Of a stretch of DNA of 64,000 bases, positions 51,547-64,000 are shown piece by piece. The number at the start of each line of letters is the position of its first letter. Positions within the stretch are counted from its first letter, which is position 1. Position numbers and translations under genes: made by a program. The notes beneath the pieces are model-generated. The model made no database searches, had not been told where the DNA came from, and saw only the letters and a program-made list of their open reading frames with translations. The stretch is from Coturnix japonica. Lineage: Eukaryota; Chordata; Aves; Galliformes; Phasianidae. The DNA lies in the NCBI RefSeq assembly GCF_001577835.2, contig NC_029547.1:56793754-56857753 (forward strand), given 5' to 3'.

Positions 51547-51639
51547 TCAGGCTGGAAGTCTGGGTTCAAGCTTTAGGGAAAGCTCATACAAAGTATCTTC
51601 ATCTATGATGAGTGTCTTGTCAAGTAAGTAGTGAGTGAC
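51547..51639 (-). CDS. RASGRF2: RASGRF2 terminal coding exon
   Basis: The acceptor is tgcatttcag. It encodes [20 protein letters not shown] and [10 protein letters not shown], stop TGA at 51549-51547. The family end is EPRLPA. Confidence 0.96.
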   Translation of the reverse strand, partial: VTHYLLDKTLIIDEDTLYELSLKLEPRLPA

Positions 51640-54600
51640 CTGAAATGCAGAAAACACAGCTAAACAGATAATTTCTCTGCTTTCCACCCCAACCTCCCCC
51701 TCATCCCCCTTTTTTTCTCTTCAATCCATTTCAGAGCCTGAGTTCCTCTGACATTTTCTCAGAGAAACACAACATCTCATTGTAACAGTATAAAGCTGCA
51801 CCACCAGTGCTCTATGAATCAAGAACAGTGTCACAGGACTAAATCCTTAGCCAGGTTACCAAGGCTCACGTTGATTTTCTGGAGTCTTTTCTTTGGAGAC
51901 AAAGGCTGACTTTGGACAACTCTTTGTAGGTCCCATAAATGACAAGAGGAAAGTAACTTCAGGATGGACACAGCATCAGTGGATGCTTGTGTCATCTCTT
52001 GTCCTCTAATCCCAGTATTCTGGGATTCTGTGAGGAACTCATTTTGGCTTTCAACAACAGCAGCGTTAACCCGTGACAGCGTCTTACAGCCAACTGCTAC
52101 CACTGCTTTAGTTTCACTGGTAGGTAACAGTGTCTTACCTTCTGCTGATGTTCTATGCGGTAGGAGGTCTGCTGGAATTGGCGTATTTCCCTGATAATGT
52201 GTGAGATCTTTCAAAAGAACACATAAATCTAGTGAGTACAACTTCATTTTGACTTCAGTTAGGCACGTAGTGCAATATATATATATATATTGCCAAATTT
52301 TTGAACTACCTGGGGAACAGAAGTGCAGAGATCATCTCCTAATGGCTTCCAAGGATTTTGCTTCTTTCAGTTAACCACTTATTGTAAAGTTAGTCTCAAG
52401 TGATCCACCTTCTCTCCCCTCTGTATACTAATAACCTCCTTTATCTTTGCCTTGAGTTACTGCTGTAGACTGTAGTAATTACATGAGCATTAAGTTGAGA
52501 TTAACAGAGAAGTTTCCATGCTTCTCTACAAGGAGTTTTATAAAAATAACAGTTGGGAAGAATCAACTTTGTTATGCTTTTTTAAATAGATCCTATAAAA
52601 AAAATAAATTGTGAGCACTATTCTATGATGAAAAAAAGGTAAGCACTATTTTCTGATGAATCACTTTGATCTTCTCATTTAAAAATGTTGCTCTTTTGCT
52701 GCTCCTTCACAGGCTTAAGGCAGCTGCTTTTTCTGTCAGTGACTTGTCAGTGAAGAAACTGGAGACAAATTCACACCATACAAATCCTCAGTTTACCAGA
52801 AGGTGGTGATAGAAGACTGGGACAATTGCTTTCAAATAGGTATCTATCATGCATGATGCAAATACACTTCTAAGTTTTAGTGGTTACTTTCAAAGCAGAT
52901 GTAATTAAATCAGTAATTTGCTCACAATTAAACATCCATTGGGAAAGCGTGTAAGGAAATAAAAATTACCATTCTCATCTTGGAAAAATTAACAAGGCCT
53001 TCCTCAGTGAAGTTTGGTGTTCCTTCTTCAATAAATGCTAGATCTGTCAAGTACATTCCAAGGTACGGGACAGCAGGTGGGTTACAACTATAAAAAAAAA
53101 AAAAAAAAATCAGTATATTTGCACATAAATAAATTTATAAACTATTATTTCATAGCTCATGCAAACTTTTCATTAGTTGAAGAACTTTTATGCAGTGGAT
53201 CACATTTGTCCATAAAACTGACTTGAGTTATTCTCACTCCATGTGTGAAGAACTGAATGGACATCAAATATCAAATTTAAATTAAAGCCAGGTAGCCTTT
53301 AGCTAACATATGATGGAGCAAGAGGAAGGGCTGGTGCACTCTGGGAATCAAAAAACACTTTCAAGCATATTTCAGTCCCAGCTGACAGGAGATATCAGAA
53401 ACAGACTGTACGAACAAACTTAAAGTGCACATAGATGTGCTTCTGAGTGGCTGGTGTTCTTATCCATCAGTGTTAAGCCTTCTAGGGCCACCAAATACCC
53501 ATGTGTATGTGCATACACAGGCCTTTTTCCAGAGCAGAAGACTACAAGGGCTGGAAGGGTGTAGGAGAGGAAATACCAATGCTCTGTGCATTGTGTTCCT
53601 CTGAGCATCGGCTACTGAGATAAGATAAAGGGGTAAAGGGTCTTTGTTCTGACTAAAGCTTATTCATCACCCCTAAACTATCTGGAGCAAGAAAATTTTC
53701 AGTCTTGTTTCTGAATGACAATCTTTATTTATAAACCTGGTTTTAAACTTAGTGAAAAAGTCTTTAAGTAACACTGCACAGAATAACAGTTAAATTTGCT
53801 TCAGTAATTCTCTGCAGATGTCACATTTACCTATCAGAGTGCCAGACTGTAGGATATTGGGCAAAAAGAAAAAATCCAAATAGAAAAAAAAAAAAAAAAA
53901 GAATTTAAAAAGCTTTTAGGTAAAAAAGTGTTACCCAGCATTAGATTAATTTTAAAACTTAATCAAGGTCACTTCAGCTATAACATATGCTGCTCACTGT
54001 TAGTAACAAAACACAGTTGTGTGGTGTTTGGGTAAACATACTTCTTGAGTGTTTCTCTAAGATTTTTAAACCTTCCTTCTGATGACACAGTCTTCTGAAG
54101 CTTGTCCATGAGTGCTTTTGCCTAGAAGGAGAAAACATTATCAACATCATTGCCATTGCATGTAAAAGACTGGAATAAGATTTTTTTTTTTTAAAGATGT
54201 AATTCACTTTGCATCTTCACCACATTTTCAGAAGTAACAATACAGGTACTGCAAATCTTGTTTCACTGTAGTGAAAAATACATTTTGTTTTCATTATTTA
54301 AATATGCTACAGATGAGAAAACAGAATACTGAGGAATTTGTTATACTTGAGGTGGAAATTCCAGTTAATAGGAAGCTGTAGGCAGAAACAGTTGCCTTCT
54401 TCTTCCAGCTGATGAAACACTCTGATCATGTTTCTAATAAGCACTGGAGAACAATGCAATAATATTAATTTGTTGGGCTTTATGTTTGTTCATTTTACAT
54501 TTACATTTACAAATTCCAGACTTACTTTATTTATTTATTTGTTTATTTTTAAGGGAAACTCTTACCAAAGAGTTTATATTGAAGGATTTTTTTTATCATA

Positions 54601-57600
54601 TTTTTAACCAAAAGAAAGCAGCCACGGATAAAATACATCTGAGAATAATCTGACTGGAGAATACAGCACAGCCAGAAAATGGATTTTGTTATTTGGGCTG
54701 CTTGAGTACTCTGCAATAGTTGCAGGAACATACTGAGGAGGAAATGTACTAACAAAAGCCCAACTTCTTGCACATCAGTTAGAGAGATATTTCAATTGGT
54801 TGGAAATAACTCTTTATCCAAATACTACCTAACTTATTAGTGGTTCTTGGTACTGTCCTCAGCACTCTGTTACAGCATCATAAAGTTTTATTAATAGCAG
54901 AAAGGTGAGATTTACGTTGCTCATTAAGTTTCTTCCAAACCGTTTAAAGCAGATGCTCTAATTCCACTGAAATCAGTTTGTTCTCACAGATACTTAATCA
55001 ATGACCAGAAAGAGGAAACACTAAATGCAAAACACCTGGACATGACATACCAGCACAACTTTCTTGTTTCAAGAAAAAAAGTTGCAAAGTAGAAACATTT
55101 ATCAGAGGAATCCTACAACACATTGCTCTCTGACTAAATACTGATGAGAGAAATTTAGGAATTGTGATTGTCGTAACATCTTTCTTACCTGTTTGGATAC
55201 CTTAGCCCAAGTTTTCTTCAGTCTGTAGATTGCACTTCTGTTCAAGGCTGACGTGATTTCTAACACACCATTATAATTGTGCATACATCGACAAATATCA
55301 GCTACCGCTACCCACTTTTCAATTGAGTTAGCCCGGGAGCTGACATCAGCATAATTCATTATTTGGGAGGCAACCAGGTTACTCATCTGTGGGAATACAA
55401 GAAAGACTATTCAGAGCAGAAGCTGCAGAGCAAGATAAACAGCATGAGAAAGCAACACTGAGAAACAAGGACACCTCCAGAATATACAAACAAAGTCAAG
55501 TAAGTTGCATGATGGCTGCATGATGATGACCCTGACTGGAGAAAGAGCACGTGGTTAGGGATGGCTCATGACTGATTGGAGGAGCACCTGCATGCATATG
55601 GTAGAAAATACAACTGATGCAAAACAAAAATCATAATCATATCTTAATAAATTCAGAAAAATATATTGAGAGCACTGTTGTAGGAGAGTGGATGTGAATA
55701 AGCATATGAAATGGTGAAATGCAACGCGTTGTATCTTCAAGGCAACAGCAGTAACATTGATTGCAGTGTCTTCCAGGAAAATTCACAGAAAGTGGTTAAG
55801 AACAAACAGATGGAGACTCAAAGGGCATTCATTAAATAGAATTGGTTTTACGTTTTCACTATAAAAAAGAACTACTTTATTCTGTAAGTGATAAGACAGT
55901 TTAGGATAGTTTAAAACGTTTTAGTCTACTTAATAGTTATTGAAACGCTGAGAAGAAATCAATGAAAAGAAGAATCTTTGCATGCATTGATTTTAAAAGG
56001 TACTGAGAAAAAGACTACAGCATGCAGTCACTGCTAGATTAGAAATTATAAAATGTTGTAAAAATGGTATTTTTGTGAAAAGAGTTCCTAGAAGGTGATC
56101 CATATTTGTAAGTACTTACATCATTAAAATGTTGACTAGTTTTCATAATATAGGGCGTTCTCTCATTTTTATCCAGTTTCATCCAGCCCTGCCCAAGAAA
56201 CTCTCTAGATAATGAGTGGAAAGAAAAAAACAAAAACAAAAATGTAATCAATGAACACATTACAGTGCCTTTGTCTTTAACTGTAGCCTGAATGTATTTC
56301 AAGTATACCTCACATTTTTAGAAGATAACTTCAAAGCTCTACACTAATTCCAGCACTTCATTATTACGTTATTATTGCTAACAAATAAAGCTGTAGGCAT
56401 TATAAATATTTATGCTGGTTTTAATGCCATCTTCCAGTTTTTCAGCACTGACCCTATCTGAAATTGGTCTTATCAGTTTACATGATTATATGCATTGCAA
56501 ACTGCTGTATGAGGAATGTCTATTTGACATTCCCTCTCCAGAGACTGAACACATCCATACTATACTCACCTTTCACTGGCTCAAAGCCTTTCATCACAGG
56601 TTTTTTCATAGCCACTCAGTCTTTCAAAAAAAGATCAAACTATAGGGGAATCATAAGCAATAACAAAAGCAGTAAATAGATTTCATCCTGTTATATTTGC
56701 AGATCTCTTTGCCAGGATGTCAGTAGCATGAATTAGTGTAGTGCCCAGAACCAGTTAATTCACTGCACCAGTTAATTCACATCCATGCATTCACTTCAGT
56801 CAGCTGTAGGAGAACACTTACTCATAGGGTATGCTTCTGAAAACTATGTGGTCTAAAAGAGTTATTTGCTCTGCAAGCTCCATGGCAGACAAAGTCTCAA
56901 AGCACTCTGGTTTCGGACATTCTGACTGCAAAAACAAGAAAAACATGCATGGATCTCTCTTTGTATTTAAGAGTACTTCAGAGCACAGTGGATTAAAAAC
57001 TTCATATGCATTTTCAGTACAGAACTGTAATTAACTTATTTGGGACAGAGAAATAAGAATTAATAAAAACTGTTAACATGAGGTTAAACATCAGGCTGGA
57101 AACCCACATGAAAATTGGCACACGCTAAGTTCTGAGTAGGTAGGCACGTTAACTAGAGTCTATACATTCTGTACCACTTTCCACAGAATCATTCACTGCT
57201 CACACACGTAGTTGTAGCAACACTTAGTTGATGATGATGACTGTAAAGTTTGGAGGACAGTTCTCATCAGTGAAAGACAACTAAGGTTTTGATGGTGGCT
57301 GAGATGGCAGGTATTTATCACTTCAAATATATTCATCTCTCACTTTGTTTGTTTTGTTTTTCATTACATCATTAATTTCATTACATTTCATTACATCATT
57401 AATTGTTAAGATCTGACCTAACCTTCTTTGATATGAGCACCAAATTCTCTCTCTAAACTGAAATGTGCATCCATGGTATAAAAGAATAAAAAGAATATTA
57501 TGTCTGTACTGAGTTGCAAAGGTGAAGAAGTGATACAATTTAGTGACTTACATATGCTATATCTCTATAGGCTTATTTACATTTCAAGATGAATCATGGA

Positions 57601-57675
57601 ATCATAGAACTTACCATCTGAATGATATCCTCTATTTTTAAATGGGTATCATCTTGATCATCCTGAGAAAGTGCC
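51547..57675 (-). CDS. RASGRF2: Ras-specific guanine nucleotide-releasing factor 2, last eight coding exons (CDC25 domain)
   Basis: RASGRF2 is a calcium/calmodulin-responsive exchange factor for Ras (CDC25 domain) and Rac (DH-PH domains). Exons in transcript order: 57615-57675, 56822-56925, 56120-56204, 55189-55386, 54042-54121, 52970-53087, 52139-52207 and 51547-51639. They join to one frame of 268 residues plus stop. The segment covers the end of the pre-CDC25 linker ([13 protein letters not shown]) and essentially the whole catalytic domain: [74 protein letters not shown] and [17 protein letters not shown], ending [15 protein letters not shown]. The N-terminal PH, IQ, DH-PH and REM parts are off the right edge. 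RASGRF1 has a nearly identical catalytic domain; the assignment to RASGRF2 rests on the adjacent CKMT2-ZCCHC9-ACOT12 order. Confidence 0.94.
52139..52207 (-). CDS. RASGRF2: RASGRF2 penultimate coding exon
   Basis: The acceptor is cttttgaaag and the donor AAG/gtaaga. It encodes [20 protein letters not shown] and QQK, 23 residues in phase 0. Confidence 0.95.
52276..52290 (+). repeat. Short (AT)n run
   Basis: atatatatatatat in the RASGRF2 intron between the penultimate and preceding exon. Confidence 0.8.
52970..53087 (-). CDS. RASGRF2: RASGRF2 coding exon, third from the end (helical hairpin region)
   Basis: The acceptor is tttttttatag and the donor ATG/gtaatt. It encodes [40 protein letters not shown] and LTDL are family signature residues. 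Confidence 0.97.
54042..54121 (-). CDS. RASGRF2: RASGRF2 coding exon, fourth from the end
   Basis: The acceptor is tctccttctag and the donor AAGAA/gtatgt. It encodes [20 protein letters not shown] and LRETLK. Confidence 0.96.
55189..55386 (-). CDS. RASGRF2: RASGRF2 coding exon, fifth from the end (catalytic core)
   Basis: The acceptor is ttcccacag and the donor CAG/gtaaga. It encodes [38 protein letters not shown] and [17 protein letters not shown], the conserved Ras-contacting helices. Confidence 0.97.
56120..56204 (-). CDS. RASGRF2: RASGRF2 coding exon, sixth from the end
   Basis: The acceptor is cattatctag and the donor GAT/gtaagt. It encodes [20 protein letters not shown] and KTSQHFND; the exon's first base completes a Glu codon. 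Confidence 0.95.
56822..56925 (-). CDS. RASGRF2: RASGRF2 coding exon, seventh from the end (start of CDC25 domain)
   Basis: The acceptor is gtttttgcag and the donor GA/gtaagt. It encodes [20 protein letters not shown] and [14 protein letters not shown]. Confidence 0.95.
57615..57675 (-). CDS. RASGRF2: RASGRF2 coding exon, eighth from the end
   Basis: The acceptor is tattttttag and the donor ATG/gtaagt. It encodes [20 protein letters not shown] after one base of a split codon. Confidence 0.93.
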
Positions 57676-60600
57676 CTAAAAAAATAAGCAGCAAACTTCA
57701 TATATAAAGAAAATTACCTAAGGTTAAGAGAAACCTTCTGAGACAGGCAAGCATCTTCACTTAACATAAATTCTTAGATTGCAACTGAAGACACAAATTG
57801 AAAATAATAATAATAATGGACCTGAAAACTAATTTTCTGACTTCAATATAGTGTATAAAATCACATATCAGCACTATGTTAGTTACAATGCCAGTTACAG
57901 AGAGGAACTGCATCTCAAGCCTCTTCTTTGAGTTACAAATGGCATCCTAAATGATATTTTGGAGAAATGTTTCAGTAATCAACATTTTTGAAGAAGAAAA
58001 GAGTACTATGGATGTGCATGAAAGAGTGATTCACTGGGAAACGTTGTTTATTGGCACCAGACTATCCTTTTCATTGATCTATTCTAAGAACTCTGAGCAT
58101 AAAAACAGACAACAAACAGCAGATTTTATTTGTAGCATGTGCATACTGTGCTTTCAGTAACAGAAGTGTTAAGCCATGTTTCCAATTCTCCTGTAGAACC
58201 TATGATTATTACCCTGTAATGTTATTTCTGAATAATAGGTCAAAAATGAACCCAGCAGAAAAAACAAGTATCTACCTAAGCCCACTCTCTTTAAAGTATT
58301 AACGAAGTACATCATTCTAAGATCTTATCCCCTCCTTTTATGTATGCTATTTAGCCTGCAAACAGTCTCAGTGATGAACTTAATGAGTCATCAGTCTTAG
58401 GAGAATCCTGTTTGAAAGATTTCAGGGATTTTATTTCATAAAGTAATATTCTTTCCAGAAAGTCAGGTAATACCTCGACTTGCAAGACTGCTGTATATGA
58501 AGAACAGGTAACAGGGATTGAAAGATTTCAGGGATTTTATTTCATAATGTAATATTATTTCCAGAAAGTCAGGTAACACCTCGACTTTCAAGATTGCTGT
58601 ATATAAAGCACAGATAACATGTAATTCTACTCCATTAGCATTGCTTAAATTTCAACTGGAGTATTATTACCAGACCTGAACATCATAGCAGGACAAAGAC
58701 AACATGGTACGAGTCCAAATCAAGAACTCTGATAAAGCATTTGAGAAGTACAGACTCAAACAAAACTTGAATACGGCTGGAAATCACTGAGACAAGTTTT
58801 CTGCAGAAGACAGAGTATTTATCAACTGAATTTTCAAGTTGACAACTGTTTTCACAGAAGATCCAGTTTCACTGATTGTTCCATGGAACAGAGCACTGGA
58901 GAAGATATTTTCTCATAGCTCCTCTTTCTGTGCTCTGTAGAGATAAGCTTTGTGCCATTTGGGAAAGGACTGAAAGAAAAGGACTCTATTGCCTAGAGTC
59001 TTCAGCAGTGAGTTCAAAATATGGAATCTGTGCTATGTGGGTGGGGAGGAAGCATCACTGCTTAGTAAACGAGGTTCTTCTGTTGTTAGCTGCTGCTGTT
59101 TCCTTTCAGTTTGCCAAACTGGAGGACTAGGTTAGTAGAGATATACAGAAAAGATTTTATTTACTTAATAGAAATTAAGAGACATGAGATGCTCAAAAGG
59201 CTTAAGATACTTTACTTTTTCCCTTTTTTACTTCCTGATTTTTCTTTTATGACATGCACAGTGTTTATATAGACTTTTAAACCCTTACTCTACAGAGATG
59301 GCTCAGGAAAAAAATTATTTTACCCATAAATGTTCCATATTTAACTATTCAGAGGACATCACCTCTCTCTAAACCAAATAAAATTATTTCTTAATAACAA
59401 CAGCAGTAGCTTCCATTTCAGTCTGCACTGTTTCTGGCCTTGGAACAATTAATTTCAACAGAGGCCTAGGAGCACTTCTGAGCTCCTCAGTTCTGCTTGG
59501 CCAGTTACCATTAAATACCTCCAGGAAATCAGGTAAGCACCTCAGGATCACACGAAAATAGATTCAAAAGAAAGCAGAGCTATGGAAACGTTGCATGACT
59601 ATGAAACAATATCTCAGCAGGACTGAATGGAGTGATAACTCAGTGGTTATTCTTATACCAGAAGTAGTATAATTCTTATCAATGAAGAAAGTAAATAGGT
59701 GGGAAATAACCTTCTAATTCCAGCACCTAGAAGCTAGGATTAAAATTCTGTCATTTCAAATACTCTTCATGCTTGACCAGCCCAAATAAATTTCAACATA
59801 AAACTCTAAAATGTGTTACAAAACACCCGTCTTTTATTTTTATAACTGCACATACAAAGTTTTTTTAAATATTTTAAAATCTGCAGTAAATTATACAGCC
59901 TCAAATGTATTGTCTGGTGAGATCATACAGGGTAGAATATACATCACAGATCAAATTTTGACCTTCACATATTCCTGGATTCCATTTACATTCATACCGA
60001 GGAATATGAAGTAGAAAGTATTTCTTGAGCTTCTTTTATCCCACATATGACTATTCACCAGCCAAGTTATCTGCTGCAGTACTTTACACTCTCCTGGCTC
60101 ATCGTTGCTGAAATGCCATCTAGATTTCAGGGGATACTAAAAAGGGCTGGTTAAATCTCATGCAAACCATACTTCAGTATGTTTGCCTAGCTTTCTAAAA
60201 TAATATTGAATAAAAGGAAGCTCTTCTACTCCACAGAGAAACCCTGCTAGTCCATTCACCAAATTTCCCTTTGTGAAAGAAATACCAGCTGTTCTCTCTG
60301 ATGACTAAAGGCATGAAGGCACGAACCAGTACAGTATTTTTCATAAACACTTTCCTTGCCATTCAGTTTCTTTGCTGCATCTTTCCTAGAGCTTAGCACA
60401 ATGCTTCTGGAATACAAACCATTCTTACCTCCTCCTCCAATATCTGCTAACAAAAATGATTAAAAGGAACTGACTTTCCAAGAAATGCATTCCTGCATAT
60501 ACACATGTAAACTCACAGGCTGCATCAGTCTCTCAGCCGAGACATTTCTATCCAATATCCTTTAAGGAGATGGCCCACGGCATACACTTGTGTGCAGACT

Positions 60601-63600
60601 CTAAAAGTCTTTCAAAATATGATCAAACTATGGGGGAATCATCAAGTTTCATCAAAACCTTCTCATAAATCTGTGCTTTCACATATAAAATATGACATCA
60701 AAAGTCTTCAAACTGTCTTAACAGTAAAAAATTCTTCTAGGTGGGTAATTTATAGAACTCTTAAGTAATATCAGCTGGGAGCCCCACACCTTGAAGAAAA
60801 CCCAACAAATAACAGTTTTCCATGTGGAGTTATGTGGTGGTGATGGACTGAGCAGAATCTGCCCAGAGCAAGGGTACTTGAGCTCAAGAGGAGCACAGTA
60901 TCTTGGAACACCTCTACAAGTTTCTACACCAAGAAAGACTCTGGATGCCTGTCCTTCAGACATCAGTGGTGGAATTCATATCCTCCTTAAGTCAGTGCTT
61001 ATATTCTCTAACTGTCAGAGAGAGGAAGGTGTCTTATGATCTCCGCAGGAAAAGTCAGTGCTTATATTTTTGAGCCTAGTGCAAACATAGAAAGCTTTCT
61101 TTGTTTGTCTAGTGGTAGAAAGCCTAGATATGTACTTTGTTTATATAATTATGTTATCAGACAGGATGCAGACACTCAGATGATGTCTCTTCTGCTTCTG
61201 TTGGTTTCTCATTCTTCATGAAACCAGTTCCAAAATCGAGCAACTTTTCAGCTGTCCAGAAAAATCCCTGACTGAACCCATGACTCACTTTTATATTTGG
61301 ATTATTAAAAGTTAAGATTCTAAAGAACAGTCTGGAGTTGGCTTGACCTGTGAATCCACTAACAAGATGAGAAACTGGTGAACCAGAGGGAGACCTATCT
61401 GTTACTGTTCCTGAGGTCATGCTTCTAGAGGCAGCCAGAAGCCTATGCTCACTCTCCGTGTGACAACAGGTGAACTGAACAGGACTAGCAATTTTATTAT
61501 TTTTTTAAAGCTTATAAGCACTCATTTTTTAACAACATGCAATAAAAATGAAGACTTGTAGAAAAACAAAGGAATGTACAACCTTCTGTCATTACCACAG
61601 ATCTACAGTTATACACAAAAAAAACTCAATGAAATTGTAGCTTACTTCTGAAGTCCTATAATTTCCTCTTCTCTGTTAACCATATAAACTAGCTGAGAAC
61701 ATATATTTGAGAGTAACTATAGTGCAAAAGCAGAGAAACTGCTCCTAATTAGCACACAACCCATCTTCCTAAGGTGATTTGAGAGCCAGAGTTCCTTCTC
61801 TTAGTGAAAGAATGAGACACATGACACATCTGAGTACTACATCCTAGCTGAATGATTTTCATCCAAAATCAGAATTGCTCCAACACACTCTTTCTCACAA
61901 GGTCACAAAGCAGTTCCCATTCCTGGAAAATCAGGAACACGGTTACCACAGAAAATTGAACAGAGAAGTACTGGACCCGTGAGACAACAACACTGCATCA
62001 ATGATGTCTACTGGAGTTTGGCTAGGCAGTATGGAAGGAAATATTAATCATAATGTTTCAGGATGCAACATTGTTGGTCTTGAAAAGTAATGTACAGCTT
62101 CTGATAATCACTGATAGTCAAAGCCTAATATTCATATCTCATTTTGAAGGCAAGTAGAGCATTCACGCCTCTTTCAGCTCCATGTGCAGAGCCACCAATG
62201 TCTTTTTTTCTAGTGCTAGTTTGTAAGTTGAAACCAAATACTTGTGACCATTATATATGATGAAATCTATAATCAAACTCCTTTGTTTGAAGATTCTGAT
62301 AGGATGAGGGTGTGCACCTGCAAACCCTGATGAAAGATAGCTTTGTTGAAGACCTTATCTCAGGAAATTTTCATTCTCTTCCTGTTTCCAAAGGAAACTC
62401 TTAACTAAGATCTTGAATAGATCATCTTACTTGTAGTTTACTTGCTTTCTTGTAAAGTGCCATGATATTTCTCACAAACATTGGACAGCAGCTATGAAAG
62501 ATTGACTTTTATAGAAGAGTCTGTTTTACAACATACTTTAAATTAGTTAATTAAAAATAATTTCTGTTCAATTTCTGTGCCTACATTTTTCATTGTTACT
62601 AGCATTTTAATTTACAAGTATCGTTTTCTTTTGTCAGTCCTTTTCTCTTCTACTCATTCATCACTTAAAAAGTTAATATGCAGAACTTTTACTTCTTAAA
62701 GACTTTAACTTTTTTCTTTTTCACAAAAGTACCATTGAAAATCACAGAACAGCCACTACCATATACAATATGTTTAAATACTGAAGTAGCAATTACTAAA
62801 AAGCAAAGAGAAGAATAGGATACTCACCATTTCATAGAATAACAGGATGTAACTGGGGGCAACTCACAGTTAACACTTAATTACCAGCACCTCATTTTTG
62901 GATGTAACATCTAATGGAAACTGGCTAATTTGAAACTGGATACAGGAAACTGATAACAGCCTACCTGCAGGTTTACAAATTTGTTCCACTACTTTGTCTG
63001 GGACACTCACATCTCAAGAAGCTAAAGATCTTGAGGTAACTTTCTCCACTATGAGCATTAATCTCTTTTCTTGTGCTTTTCTTGTAGTTTCTTCCAAGGA
63101 AATTCATGAAATTAACTTCTTTTTTTTACATTGAATAACAGCACACACAAATTCATTAACAAAACGATCTATTTCTATTTACATAAAAATGAAGTAGGAT
63201 CCTATTAACACACACTGCTTATATTAAGAACTTTGTTTCTTTTCTCCAATTTGATTTTCTTTTCACCAGATGAGCAACTTAATGTTATTCTTTTGATATT
63301 CTTTATCACGTGAATATCTGATGGGGAAAACTGTCAAATGTTCTTATAAAATTCAGACACATAGCATTGATTGCATCTTTGTTAGCTTTCCAGCAGAATA
63401 CTTACGAAAATACTGGGCATAAAATAGGTTTATCTTCATTTTTTCATTGTCTTATTTTAGTAATTATTTGGTTCTTAAATGTTTGCAGTTTCTTGGTAAC
63501 ATAGAATAAATTACATGAAAAAATGCTACTATAAAACATTCACACTATAATGAATTGTTTTCAGTGATAAATATAAGGCTTTGTCTGCCATGACTAGACA

Positions 63601-64000
63601 TTCAACTCTCTAACAACAACCTTAAATTTCAAAATAAAGTGTTTTCAAACCCAAGTTAAATAATTCTGGTTATGCAGGAGTTTAAGGATCTTCTACGCTG
63701 TGGCACTAATTAAGCAAGAATTTCTCTCCCTAAGCTACCCAAAGTAGTAAAGACACAACTGTCAACACAAAGGAAAGTGCAAGCATGGTCTAGTGACTGT
63801 GTCATGACACATCAGACTATCAACAGCCTCCCAGGAGCTTAGCAGCACTGATTGCTCATTACTGAGATAAGAGTTCTTCAAGGTTTTATAGTGAATGGTC
63901 TTCCTGCTTTACTAGACAGCACTTTTCCCTACCACATAAAGACTGAACCAGAGGCTGCTGGATTTTTAACTGACAGTTTTCTGGATAAAACTTGGAACGG
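57676..64000 (-). other. RASGRF2: RASGRF2 intron to the right edge
   Basis: No further exon of the linker or REM region could be recognised in this 6.3 kb, so the intron continues beyond the window. It holds a 106-base tandem duplication and one member of a dispersed repeat pair. Confidence 0.6.
58414..58619. repeat. Two-copy tandem duplication, period 106 bases
   Basis: Copy 1 (58414-58519) and copy 2 (58520 to about 58619) both begin gaaagatttcagggatttta, followed by tttccagaaagtcaggtaa and cctcgactt. They differ at a handful of bases near the middle and end. Confidence 0.93.

Noticed and set aside
61157-61420. Minus-strand 87-codon frame as an upstream RASGRF2 exon
   Set aside because: Sequence does not resemble the RASGRF2 linker or REM region and has no convincing acceptor/donor pair in phase with 57675.

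Overview
The window is vertebrate nuclear DNA from a bird. It has large introns with GT-AG splice sites, several CR1 LINE fragments (the dominant avian retrotransposon) and two deleted mariner copies resembling the chicken Galluhop family. The gene order RASGRF2 - CKMT2 - ZCCHC9 - ACOT12 matches human 5q14. From general knowledge that block lies on chromosome Z in birds; the sequence alone does not prove the chromosome. The spliced mitochondrial creatine kinase is very close to chicken sarcomeric Mib-CK as I remember it, so a galliform or near relative is likely.

Layout. 1-13.9 kb: the last ten coding exons of ACOT12 (+ strand), from the second hotdog domain through the START domain to the stop codon and poly(A) signal; upstream exons lie off the left edge. 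13.9-15.4 kb: a short tail-to-tail spacer with a CpG-rich patch. 15.4-19.6 kb: complete ZCCHC9 (- strand), five coding exons encoding four CCHC zinc knuckles, starting in a CpG island. 19.7-23.9 kb: intergenic, with CR1 pieces and microsatellites. 23.9-37.7 kb: complete CKMT2 coding region (- strand), nine coding exons and exactly 419 codons plus stop, with at least one further non-coding 5' exon not located. 37.7-47 kb: CKMT2 upstream region and intergenic DNA, including a CpG-enriched segment with MEF2, M-CAT and NRF1-like motifs that may be its promoter. 47-64 kb: the 3' end of RASGRF2 (- strand), with the last eight coding exons carrying the CDC25 Ras-GEF domain and a possibly long 3' UTR.

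The genes share no pathway or operon-like relation. ACOT12 is a cytosolic acetyl-CoA hydrolase, ZCCHC9 a zinc-knuckle nucleic-acid-binding protein, CKMT2 a mitochondrial phosphocreatine enzyme of striated muscle and RASGRF2 a calcium-responsive Ras/Rac exchange factor. Each was reconstructed by joining exons at visible splice sites, and the reading frame closes for all four. I found no prokaryotic features, CRISPR array, tRNA or rRNA, and no sign of a novel multi-gene system. The items worth a second look are regulatory or repeat-level: the candidate CKMT2 promoter, the CpG patch between convergent genes, a perfect inverted repeat near 41.6 kb, a 106-bp tandem duplication at 58.4 kb and an unclassified repeat pair in RASGRF2 introns.
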